From CAG-177 sp964587915 (GTDB taxonomy: Bacteria; Bacillota; Clostridia; Oscillospirales; Acutalibacteraceae): a stretch of DNA of 23,596 nt. Below are positions 17,065-23,596 of this stretch, piece after piece (position 1 is the stretch's first letter; each line of letters opens with the position of its first letter). Where the stretch lies: the NCBI GenBank assembly GCA_964587915.1, contig CAZPMK010000027.1, positions 1 to 23,596 of the forward strand, written 5' to 3'. The notes under the pieces are model-generated. The model searched no databases. It saw only the letters and a program-made list of their open reading frames with translations, and was not told the origin of the DNA. Position numbers and translations under genes: made by a program.

Positions 17065-17538
17065 TCATTCGGCTTTTTTATCGGCGGCTTTAATTCTCCG
17101 CAGTTCGGCAAAAAAATCCGACAGCAGAGCGGAGCATTCCTCCGCCATGAAGCCCGACACAAGCTCCGGCTTGTGGTTATACGGCAAATCGAAAAGATTG
17201 ACCACGGAACCGCAGGAACCGGCTTTATAATCGGAAGCACCGAACACGACCCGACGCAGGCGTGAATTGATTATCGCACCCGTACACATGGGGCAAGGCT
17301 CGAGTGTGACGTGCATTTCACATTCCCAAAGCCGCCATCCGCCGAGTTTTTTGCAGGCAAGGTCAATCGCTTCGATTTCGGCATGGGCGAGGGCGTTTTT
17401 GCCGTTTTCACGCCGATTGCGTCCGACCGAAACGACCTCACCGTTTTTTGAAATTACAGCTCCCACGGGGACTTCAAGCTCGGCAGCCGAAAGCCGAGCC
17501 TGCCCGATTGCAAGGAGCATAAGCTCTTTGTCGTCCAT
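17065..17538 (-). CDS. tadA: tRNA-specific adenosine deaminase
   Basis: TadA deaminates A34 to inosine in tRNA-Arg(ACG), allowing CGU/CGC/CGA decoding. The 157-residue protein has the zinc-dependent cytidine/deoxycytidylate deaminase core: H52-A-E54 supplies the first zinc ligand and catalytic Glu, and P-C82-P-M-C85 supplies the other two ligands. EVPVGAVI near the N-terminus is typical. Its ATG overlaps the glgP stop in TAATG, and no good Shine-Dalgarno is visible, so translation is probably coupled to glgP. Confidence 0.96.
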   Translation of the reverse strand: MDDKELMLLAIGQARLSAAELEVPVGAVISKNGEVVSVGRNRRENGKNALAHAEIEAIDLACKKLGGWRLWECEMHVTLEPCPMCTGAIINSRLRRVVFGASDYKAGSCGSVVNLFDLPYNHKPELVSGFMAEECSALLSDFFAELRRIKAADKKAE

Positions 17539-19952
17539 TATTTTGAAAAATCCAGCTTATCGGCGTGCCAGATGTTCTCGGCATATTCGTTTATCGCTCT
17601 GTCTGCCGCAAAACGTCCTGCACCCGAGATATTCATGAGGGACATTTGGTTCCATTTTGCCGTGTCGTGCCAAAGCTCCTCGGCACGCTTTTGCATCCTG
17701 CGGTAATCCGCAAAGTCGGCAAGCACCATATAGGGATCGTGATTTATCATTGTTCCGCCGATTTCGCCGAAGCTCTTGCCGCCGATTCCCTTGTTTATAA
17801 ATTCAATGATTGCATGGATTTCGGCATTGTTGTTGTAATAATTGCGGGGAATGTAACCGCTGCGTTTGAGGTCATTTACCTCGGGAGTGGTCATACCGAA
17901 GATGAGAATGTTATCCTTGCCGACGGCATCGAAGATTTCAACATTTGCACCGTCCATTGTTCCGAGAGTGACGGCGCCGTTGAGCATGAGCTTCATGTTG
18001 CCCGTGCCGCTTGCCTCGGTACCCGCAAGGGATATCTGCTCGCTGATATCTGCGGCAGGCATGAGAGTCTCCGCCATGGTGACGTTGTAATCCTCCATGT
18101 AAACCACCTTCATCAGGTCTTTTACATCGGGGTCATTGTTGATGAGCTTTGCAAGAGCACAGATAAATTCAATTATCTTCTTTGCCATATAGTAGCCCGA
18201 AGCAGCTTTTGCACCGAAAATATAGGTGTGCGGCGTGTAATTGCCGTTCGGATTTGCCTTTATTTCAAGATATTTTGCAAGAATGTTAAAGGCGTTGAGG
18301 TGCTGACGCTTGTATTCGTGAAGTCTCTTTACCTGCACGTCGAAAATAGAAGTCGGGTCAAGTGAAATACCTGTTTTGCTCTTGACGAGAGAAGCAAAAT
18401 CCTCTTTGTTTGCCGTCTTGATTTTGCGAAGCTCGGAGAGAACGGTGGCATCATCTTTATATTTTCTCAATTTGAGAAGCTCGTCACCGTCATGAACGAA
18501 GCCGTCACCGATAAGTCCGGTCAAATATGACGAAAGCCTCGGATTTGCCTGACAGAGCCAGCGGCGGTGAGCAATACCGTTTGTGACATTGGTGAACTTC
18601 TCCGGTTCAAGGCTGTAATAATCCTTGAAAACGCTGTCCTTGAGGATTTCGCTGTGAAGTGCGGAAACGCCGTTTACCTTGTGACATACCGCAACGCAGA
18701 GGTTTGCCATTCTTACAACGCCGTTTGAGATTATTGCCATACGCTCCACCTTTGACGAGTCACCCGTCATTTCCCAGAGCTTGCGGCGGAAGCGATTGTC
18801 TATTTCTTTTACGATTTGATATATTCTCGGCAGGAGACGGCTGAAAAGCTCCTCGCTCCAGCATTCGAGAGCCTCCGCCATAACGGTATGATTCGTATAT
18901 GCACACACCTGTTCGACTATGGAATACGCATCGTCCCAGCCGTAGCCGCATTCATCAAGCAGAATACGCATAAGCTCGGGAATTGCAAGAGTCGGGTGAG
19001 TGTCGTTGATGTGGATTGCGTTCTTTTCGGCAAATTTTTCAAGAGTCGTGTAATCTCTGAGATGCCTTGCCACGATGTCCTGAACGGAAGCGGAAACAAG
19101 GAAATATTGCTGACGAAGTCTAAGACTCTTTCCCTCGGGATGATTATCCGCAGGATAAAGCACCTTGCTGATAACCTCCGCCATTGCTTTTTCTTCCATG
19201 GCACGCATATAGTCGCCCTGATTGAACATCGCCATATCGATTCCGTCAACCTTTGCCGACCACAGACGAAGCACCGCAACGCCCTTGCCGTCCTTGCCGG
19301 GAACCATCATGTCATAGGGAACCGCCTTTACGGTTTTACAGCCGGCAAGCTCAACCTGATGGAACGAGCCTTCCCAGCTATCCTCAACCTTTCCCTCGAA
19401 TTTGACCTCGACGGTCTGATCCTCTCTCGGAACGAGCCATACCTCTCCGCCGGGGAGCCAAAAGTCGGGCATTTCCGTCTGCCAGCCGTCAATTATTTTC
19501 TGCTTAAAAATTCCGTATTCATAAAGAATGGAGTAGCCCATGCCTCTGTAGCCCTGGTTTGCGAGTGCATCGAGATAGCAAGCCGCAAGTCTGCCGAGAC
19601 CGCCGTTGCCGAGACCTGCATCGGGTTCGCAGTCGTAGAGCTTATCGAGCTTAACACCGAAGCCGTTGAGAACCTGTCTTGCCGTTTCGGTGAGATTGAG
19701 ATTGTAGAGAGCGTTTTTGAGGCTTCTGCCCATGAGGAATTCCATGCACAGATAGTAAACCTTCTTTTGGTCTGCTTCTTTCGAGGCAATATTGAAATCT
19801 CTGCGGACATCTCTTACCATGTCTCTTGAAATTATCGAGAGAACGCGGTAAAATTGTTCATTGGTGGCATCCTCCGGTTCAACACCGAAAAGATGTGAGA
19901 GCTTGGAGCGAATAAGTTCCTCAAGCTCTTTCTTAGTAATACTTTTATTCAT
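17538..19952 (-). CDS. glgP: glycogen/starch/alpha-glucan phosphorylase
   Basis: This enzyme phosphorolyses alpha-1,4-glucan to glucose-1-phosphate using pyridoxal phosphate. At 804 residues it is the standard GT35 length. The sequence shows DAGLGNGGLGRLAACYLDA, KQKIIDGWQTEMPDFWL, AIHINDTHPTLAIPEL, QVKRLHEYKRQHLN and EASGTGNMKLMLNGA, whose K654 is the expected PLP lysine. The start at 19952 has GGAGG (19958-19962) 5 nt upstream; the TTG-initiated extension to 19982 lacks a ribosome site and covers the leader hairpin. No other glg gene is adjacent. It heads the operon glgP-tadA-TRIC-like gene and is divergent from the CPBP protease gene. Confidence 0.96.
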   Translation of the reverse strand: MNKSITKKELEELIRSKLSHLFGVEPEDATNEQFYRVLSIISRDMVRDVRRDFNIASKEADQKKVYYLCMEFLMGRSLKNALYNLNLTETARQVLNGFGVKLDKLYDCEPDAGLGNGGLGRLAACYLDALANQGYRGMGYSILYEYGIFKQKIIDGWQTEMPDFWLPGGEVWLVPREDQTVEVKFEGKVEDSWEGSFHQVELAGCKTVKAVPYDMMVPGKDGKGVAVLRLWSAKVDGIDMAMFNQGDYMRAMEEKAMAEVISKVLYPADNHPEGKSLRLRQQYFLVSASVQDIVARHLRDYTTLEKFAEKNAIHINDTHPTLAIPELMRILLDECGYGWDDAYSIVEQVCAYTNHTVMAEALECWSEELFSRLLPRIYQIVKEIDNRFRRKLWEMTGDSSKVERMAIISNGVVRMANLCVAVCHKVNGVSALHSEILKDSVFKDYYSLEPEKFTNVTNGIAHRRWLCQANPRLSSYLTGLIGDGFVHDGDELLKLRKYKDDATVLSELRKIKTANKEDFASLVKSKTGISLDPTSIFDVQVKRLHEYKRQHLNAFNILAKYLEIKANPNGNYTPHTYIFGAKAASGYYMAKKIIEFICALAKLINNDPDVKDLMKVVYMEDYNVTMAETLMPAADISEQISLAGTEASGTGNMKLMLNGAVTLGTMDGANVEIFDAVGKDNILIFGMTTPEVNDLKRSGYIPRNYYNNNAEIHAIIEFINKGIGGKSFGEIGGTMINHDPYMVLADFADYRRMQKRAEELWHDTAKWNQMSLMNISGAGRFAADRAINEYAENIWHADKLDFSK

Positions 19953-19973
19953 AATATCCTCCGTAAGAAAACT

Positions 19974-19991
19974 GTAAGCCAAAATGCTTAC
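19974..19991 (-). promoter_or_regulatory. perfect hairpin at the predicted 5' end of the glgP mRNA
   Basis: GTAAGC (19974-19979) and GCTTAC (19986-19991) are perfect inverted arms with a six-base loop. The promoter places the first nucleotide near 19991, so the stem would begin at or within a few bases of the 5' end. It could protect the transcript or be a DNA operator. Confidence 0.5.
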
Positions 19992-19997
19992 CTGATA

Positions 19998-20026
19998 ATT
20001 TTACACCAAAACCGTCAATATTACAA
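19998..20026 (-). promoter_or_regulatory. promoter of glgP-tadA operon
   Basis: Minus strand TTGTAA (20021-20026), 17-bp spacer, TAAAAT (19998-20003). A closer TTGACG exists inside the spacer but is 9 bp from the -10 and not usable with it. Confidence 0.6.
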
Positions 20027-20052
20027 CAGAATTTTTACAAATGGTTAACTAA

Positions 20053-20077
20053 AAATACTTGTATATATTAAGTATTT
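20053..20077. promoter_or_regulatory. 8-bp inverted repeat over the CPBP promoter (candidate operator)
   Basis: AAATACTT (20053-20060) and AAGTATTT (20070-20077) are perfect inverted arms around a nine-base AT centre. They overlap the -35 and most of the spacer of the downstream promoter, where a repressor dimer would block polymerase. Confidence 0.45.
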
Positions 20078-20087
20078 GAGTTAAAAT
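20059..20087 (+). promoter_or_regulatory. promoter of the CPBP protease-rlmD operon
   Basis: TTGTAT (20059-20064), 17-bp spacer, TAAAAT (20082-20087). Predicted start is near 20094, about 33 nt before the TTG start codon. Confidence 0.6.
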
Positions 20088-20126
20088 AGATAAAATACAG
20101 AAAATCCATTCCGAAAAGGTGATATT

Positions 20127-21113
20127 TTGAACGACCAATACTATTTTTCGCGGGAGAGATTTCTCAAAGAGGAGAAAGACAGAAAACAAATAAAAATCAT
20201 CGGAAGAACTGCGGGAGTGTGCGTTGTTGCCTATGTTTTGCTGCAAAATCTTTTAACCATCCCCTTGCTTTTTGAGCCGCTGAGAAGCGTTTATTACGGA
20301 AACACGGTTTTTCAGAATTGCGTTTACATTCTGCTTTCCGTTTTCGGTCTGCTGTTGCCCTTTGTTCTGGGCGGATTTTATCTCAGAAAGAAAACACGGA
20401 CCGAGGTTTTCACTTTCGATAAGCCCGCCGACGGAAAGCTGACTGCTTTTGCGGTGCTGTTCGGATTTTTCATCTGCCTTGCAGGAAATTATATTTCAAG
20501 CATTTTTACCTATTTCATGGATAATGTCGGCGTTGAGCTGACCGCTCCCGAATACGAGGTCGGTTACTCCGTTTTCGGCAGAATAGTTTATTTCGTCATG
20601 GTTGCCGTCGTGCCGCCTCTTACGGAGGAGCTTGCCGTCAGAGGAGTAATCATGCAGCCGTTGAGAAAATACGGTGACCGCTTTGCCATCGTTGCTTCTG
20701 CTGCTCTTTTTGCAATACTTCACGGAAACCTCATTCAAGCACCGTTCGCTTTCATAGTCGGAATCGGAATCGGTTATGCCGTGTGCATTACGGGAAGCCT
20801 TTGGACGGGCGTACTCATACATTTTGTCAATAACTCATATTCCGTCATAACGCAGTTCATGATAGAGGATATATCAGATCCCGCACGGCTCAATTTGGCG
20901 TACAATATTCTCATGGTCGTGCTCTATGTCATAACCATAATCGGTTCGGTGCTGTTCTTTATAAGAAAGTCCCCCCGCAGACTCACGCCTCCTTGCACCA
21001 CGCTTTCTTCACAGCAAAAATACGGAGCGTTCATATTGAACATCCCCATGCTTGTTGCAATCGCGATAATGCTTTATATTACATCTCAATATGTGAATTT
21101 TACGGGTAGATAA
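20127..21113 (+). CDS. CPBP (CAAX/bacteriocin-processing-like) intramembrane glutamic protease
   Basis: The 328-residue polytopic membrane protein carries the CPBP/Abi motifs: PLTEELAVRG with E167, E168 and R172, FAILHGN with H199, and HFVNNSYS with H232. Family members cleave or modify substrates within the membrane, including prenylated-protein-like processing and bacteriocin self-immunity; the substrate here is unknown. TTG at 20127 is taken as start because AAGGTGA (20116-20122) is directly upstream and the next in-frame Met is deep inside the protein. The charged N-terminal 25 residues are cytosolic. It is followed after one base by the rRNA methyltransferase gene, implying one transcript. 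Confidence 0.88.
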   Translation: MNDQYYFSRERFLKEEKDRKQIKIIGRTAGVCVVAYVLLQNLLTIPLLFEPLRSVYYGNTVFQNCVYILLSVFGLLLPFVLGGFYLRKKTRTEVFTFDKPADGKLTAFAVLFGFFICLAGNYISSIFTYFMDNVGVELTAPEYEVGYSVFGRIVYFVMVAVVPPLTEELAVRGVIMQPLRKYGDRFAIVASAALFAILHGNLIQAPFAFIVGIGIGYAVCITGSLWTGVLIHFVNNSYSVITQFMIEDISDPARLNLAYNILMVVLYVITIIGSVLFFIRKSPRRLTPPCTTLSSQQKYGAFILNIPMLVAIAIMLYITSQYVNFTGR

Positions 21114-21114
21114 A

Positions 21115-22473
21115 ATGAGTATTAAGAAAAATGACCGTATAAAACTGAATATAGATGGTTGTTCGTCAAACGGAAGCGGAATAGGCAGGCATGAGGGAAT
21201 GGCAATATTCGTTCCTGCAACGGCTGTCGGAGATGAAATAACGGCACATATCTTAAAGGTGAAAAAGAATTATGCCTTTGCCAAAGTCGAAGAAGTGCTC
21301 TCTGCGTCAAAGGACAGAATAGCCCCCGAATGCCCCGTTTATCTCAAATGCGGCGGCTGCGTTTTTTCACACATGAAATATGATGCTGAAAAAGAAATAA
21401 AAGCCGACCATGTAAGGGAATGCTTCAAAAGAATCGGCGGAGTAAATCCCGAATTTGAACCGATTATCGGCGGCGACAGCGAAAAGCATTACCGAAATAA
21501 GGCACAATATCCTGTTGCGATTGATAACGGAGAAATAAAAATCGGCTTTTATTCGTCACACAGTCACAGGGTTGTTCATTGCCCCGATTGTTTGCTCCAG
21601 CCTGCGGAATTTGGCGGGATTCTCGGTGCGTTTTGCGACTATATAAAAGAGAATAATGTTTCGATTTATGATGAAACCGCCCATACGGGACTGCTTCGGC
21701 ATATATATCTCAGAAAGGGCACGGCGAGCGGAGAAACGATGGTTTGTGCCGTCATCAACGGAAAGAAGCTCCCAAACGAGGACGGACTTGTTTCAAGGCT
21801 TCTCGAAAGTGACGGCAGTATAAAAAGTATAATTGTTAATTCCAATACAGAAGATACAAACGTCATTCTCGGCAAAAAATGCAGAATCCTTTGGGGGAAT
21901 GACAGCATTACGGATATTCTTTGCGGCTTGAAGTTCAAAATTTCACCGCTTTCGTTCTATCAGGTCAACAGAAATCAAGCCGAACGCCTCTACAATAAGG
22001 CGGCGGAATATGCGAGCCTGACGGGTAAAGAAACCGTGCTTGACCTCTATTGCGGAGCGGGCACGATAGGACTTTCCATGGCGAAGAATGCAAAAGAGAT
22101 AATCGGTGCGGAGATTGTTCCCGAGGCGATAGAGGATGCAAAAATCAACGCCGAAATCAACGGAATAAAGAATGCACGCTTCATCTGCGGCGATGCGGCA
22201 AAGGCGGCGGAAACGCTTGAAAAAGAGGGGGTAACGCCCGATGTCATAATCCTTGATCCGCCGAGAAAGGGTTGTAGTGAGGATATGCTTAAAACCGCCG
22301 CACGAATGCAACCCGAAAGGATAGTCTATGTTTCCTGCGACCCTGCAACACTTGCCCGCGACTGCGGAATTTTCGATTCTCTCGGCTATACCGCAGTAAA
22401 AGCCACCCCTGTCGATATGTTCCCCCGAACAGGGCACGTGGAGACGGTATGTCTGCTGACGAAAAAGGAATAA
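21115..22473 (+). CDS. rlmD: 23S rRNA (uracil-C5)-methyltransferase, RlmD/RlmCD type
   Basis: The enzyme methylates C5 of a uracil in 23S rRNA (U1939, possibly also U747 as in Gram-positive RlmCD). Over 452 residues it shows an N-terminal TRAM RNA-binding domain (about 1-60) and a 4Fe-4S motif C73-X5-C79-X2-C82 with C156 as the likely fourth ligand. The SAM fold has LDLYCGAGTIGL (D310), followed by ILDPPRKGC and YVSCDPATLARD with catalytic C408. ATG is one base after the CPBP stop and has only a weak ribosome site, so coupling is likely. Target position cannot be read from sequence; RlmCD, or TrmFO-unrelated TrmA-like roles, remain possible. Confidence 0.93.
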   Translation: MSIKKNDRIKLNIDGCSSNGSGIGRHEGMAIFVPATAVGDEITAHILKVKKNYAFAKVEEVLSASKDRIAPECPVYLKCGGCVFSHMKYDAEKEIKADHVRECFKRIGGVNPEFEPIIGGDSEKHYRNKAQYPVAIDNGEIKIGFYSSHSHRVVHCPDCLLQPAEFGGILGAFCDYIKENNVSIYDETAHTGLLRHIYLRKGTASGETMVCAVINGKKLPNEDGLVSRLLESDGSIKSIIVNSNTEDTNVILGKKCRILWGNDSITDILCGLKFKISPLSFYQVNRNQAERLYNKAAEYASLTGKETVLDLYCGAGTIGLSMAKNAKEIIGAEIVPEAIEDAKINAEINGIKNARFICGDAAKAAETLEKEGVTPDVIILDPPRKGCSEDMLKTAARMQPERIVYVSCDPATLARDCGIFDSLGYTAVKATPVDMFPRTGHVETVCLLTKKE

Positions 22474-22598
22474 CGGGGGATCTGTAAATATCATAAGATA
22501 GTGGTATTTCGTTTTTTATCAAATCCAAGACGATACGGTTTATGTGGATTATATCCTCGACTGCCGTAAGAAACATAAATAAATCAACGGAGGAAGTA

Positions 22599-23393
22599 AT
22601 GAGAAAAAAACATATCAGGATTGTGACTGCAACAGGTGCTTTTGAAATCGACATCAACACGGTGCTTTATATCCACATGGAGGGCAATCAGGCTTTTGTT
22701 CACACCACATCGGGCGAGATATTAGAAACAAGAAAAACACTCGACCGCTTTGAAAAGGAATTAGGCGAAAATTTCATACGGGTCAAGAGGGGATGCCTCG
22801 TTTCCGTCACCGCAATACATGATATCGGCGATAAGGTCAATCTTATCAACGGCGAATGCCTTGATTATGCAATAAGAAGAAGAAAAGAATTTGAACACCG
22901 CTTCAAGGAGAGGCAGAAAATAATAATAAGCGAATTCAAGAAGGCGGATTTACCTGCAAACAAAGATGAATACAAAAAATATTATGCCGTGTTCGATAAT
23001 TTACCCATTGCGTTTGCGGATATTGAAATGGTATTCGATAACAATTTCTGTGCGGTGGATTGGGTCTTCAGATACGGAAATGAAGCGTTGGCAAAGCTCG
23101 AAAGACTCCCGCTGAGAAAAATTATCAACAAGAGCTTCAGTAGCCTTTTCCCAAATATGGATGACAAATGGCTGAAAAGCTACGAGCGGGCAACTCTGCA
23201 CCGCGAAACGCTGAAAATCATTGATCACAGCCCCGAAATAGATACCTATCTTGATATAATATGCTTCCCGACCTTTGAGGGGCATTGCGGCTGTATTCTT
23301 TTTGATGTTTCACAGCTCAAGGGCTTCCGACAGGCAACGGAAACTGAAAAAACGCTTTCGTTTTTCCTTGAAAAATTGCTTAATGTAAAATAA
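22599..23393 (+). CDS. LytTR DNA-binding protein with C-terminal PAS-like domain
   Basis: The 264-residue protein begins directly with a LytTR domain (about 5-100: IRIVTATGAFEIDINTVLYI, then RKTLDRFEKELGENFIRVKR and the VSVTAI strand), a beta-rich DNA-binding fold used by AgrA/VirR-type regulators. A basic helix (93-116) links it to a region (about 125-245) that looks like a PAS sensor: VFDNLPIAFADIE, a YGNEALAKLERLPLRKIINKS segment, SLFPNMDDKW, and a final strand CGCILFDVSQLKG. The domain reading of the second half is pattern-based inference. GGAGG lies just before ATG at 22599; the longer frame from 22542 lacks a ribosome site. No histidine kinase or receiver domain is nearby. No convincing promoter was found in the 125-nt upstream gap. 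Confidence 0.8.
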   Translation: MRKKHIRIVTATGAFEIDINTVLYIHMEGNQAFVHTTSGEILETRKTLDRFEKELGENFIRVKRGCLVSVTAIHDIGDKVNLINGECLDYAIRRRKEFEHRFKERQKIIISEFKKADLPANKDEYKKYYAVFDNLPIAFADIEMVFDNNFCAVDWVFRYGNEALAKLERLPLRKIINKSFSSLFPNMDDKWLKSYERATLHRETLKIIDHSPEIDTYLDIICFPTFEGHCGCILFDVSQLKGFRQATETEKTLSFFLEKLLNVK

Positions 23394-23404
23394 TTTGCTT
23401 TTGT

Positions 23405-23428
23405 GCCGCCCCTCGGGGCGGCTTTTTT
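23405..23428 (+). terminator. rho-independent terminator after the LytTR-PAS gene
   Basis: Perfect 8-bp all-GC stem GCCGCCCC (23405-23412) with GGGGCGGC (23415-23422), two-base loop as drawn, followed by six T (23423-23428). Confidence 0.96.
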
Positions 23429-23458
23429 ACCTCAGCGGCGGTATTGCTCCTTATTTCT

Positions 23459-23528
23459 TCACCTCACCGCCTCACTTCATCCGCCACCGGCGGCGTTTCG
23501 GCGGTTCGCCCCCTAAAGGGGAGGCGAA
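23459..23528 (-). repeat. GC-rich palindromic element, dispersed-repeat type
   Basis: Read on the minus strand it starts with a hairpin, TTCGCC (23523-23528) with GGCGAA (23505-23510) around a CCCCTTTAGGGG core. It continues through GCC/GGC-rich stems to GGCGGATGAAGTGAGG. This plan (hairpin, variable stem, then GGATGAxGxGAGG) matches non-coding repeats that I recall as abundant in gut Clostridia genomes. The family match is from memory, not from a search. Confidence 0.55.
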
Positions 23529-23573
23529 TATAAATCACAGTTTTCTGCGGAAAATCCGAGCCAAAATTAAATA

Positions 23574-23596
23574 GGCTCCCTCTGACGAGGGAGCTG
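23574..23596 (+). repeat. second palindromic element, truncated by the window end
   Basis: GCTCCCTC (23575-23582) and GAGGGAGC (23587-23594) form a perfect 8-bp stem with a TGAC loop. It looks like the first hairpin of a related repeat running rightwards out of the window, in the opposite orientation to the element at 23459-23528. Confidence 0.5.

Noticed and set aside
18816..19829. 337-codon plus-strand open frame antisense to glgP
   Set aside because: glgP is unambiguous here; the antisense frame is a by-product of its codon use and has no recognisable domain or start signal. The same holds for the frame at 17565-18365.
22474..22598. LytTR-type direct repeats or a promoter upstream of the LytTR-PAS gene
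   Set aside because: Two CG-T-rich stretches (near 22510 and 22536) are 26 bp apart and do not fit the usual repeat consensus; no -35/-10 pair with sound spacing was found.
1..23596. CRISPR arrays, insertion sequences, prophage genes, tRNA or rRNA genes, defence or toxin-antitoxin modules
   Set aside because: No regularly spaced direct repeats, transposase or integrase motifs, tRNA cloverleaf-like segments or defence-type domains were seen. AddAB is a general repair enzyme and the CPBP (Abi) protein alone does not make a defence locus.

Overview
The window reads as a chromosomal housekeeping segment of an anaerobic, low-to-mid GC Gram-positive bacterium, most likely a Clostridia gut or rumen commensal (Oscillospirales-like). 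The basis is AddAB instead of RecBCD, a single-chain pyruvate:ferredoxin oxidoreductase, strong GGAGG-type ribosome binding sites, TTGACA/TATAAT promoters that often carry an extended -10, and dispersed GC-rich palindromic elements at the right end that resemble those common in gut Clostridia. The taxonomic call is inference; no rRNA or tRNA gene is present to anchor it.

Layout. Positions 1-110 hold the last 35 codons of an unidentified plus-strand gene. It meets a minus-strand CNNM/CorC-type membrane protein (201-1577) across a bidirectional terminator. A promoter-dense spacer separates that gene from addB-addA (1923-8769), which encode both subunits of the double-strand-break helicase-nuclease. 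Next is the large por/nifJ gene (8954-12493), whose codon use looks like that of a highly expressed gene. A strong hairpin separates it from a minus-strand peptidase-E-like gene (12577-13263). That gene diverges from a GtrA-like membrane protein (13376-13825) through two promoters whose -35 boxes lie 3 bp apart. The minus-strand rplM-rpsI operon (14807-13961) comes next, then an OPA-like MFS transporter (15079-16284) convergent with a minus-strand operon glgP-tadA-TRIC channel (19952-16347). Divergent from glgP is a two-gene operon of a CPBP membrane protease and an RlmD-type 23S rRNA methyltransferase (20127-22473). A LytTR-PAS regulator (22599-23393) follows, with a textbook terminator. The window closes in two palindromic repeat elements.

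How the genes relate. AddA and AddB act as one complex and overlap by 17 nt. L13 and S9 form the usual ribosomal pair. GlgP releases glucose-1-phosphate from storage glucan and PFOR oxidises pyruvate at the other end of glycolysis, but they are not in one operon. The remaining neighbours look like ordinary unrelated housekeeping genes.

I found no phage, plasmid, CRISPR, insertion sequence, toxin-antitoxin or defence locus, and no convincing new multi-gene system. The points worth a second look are regulatory and architectural: a face-to-face promoter with a shared -10 and a terminator-like hairpin upstream of addB, a LytTR domain placed before a PAS-like domain, an 8-bp palindrome covering the -35 of the CPBP promoter, a hairpin at the predicted 5' end of the glgP mRNA, and the terminal repeat elements.
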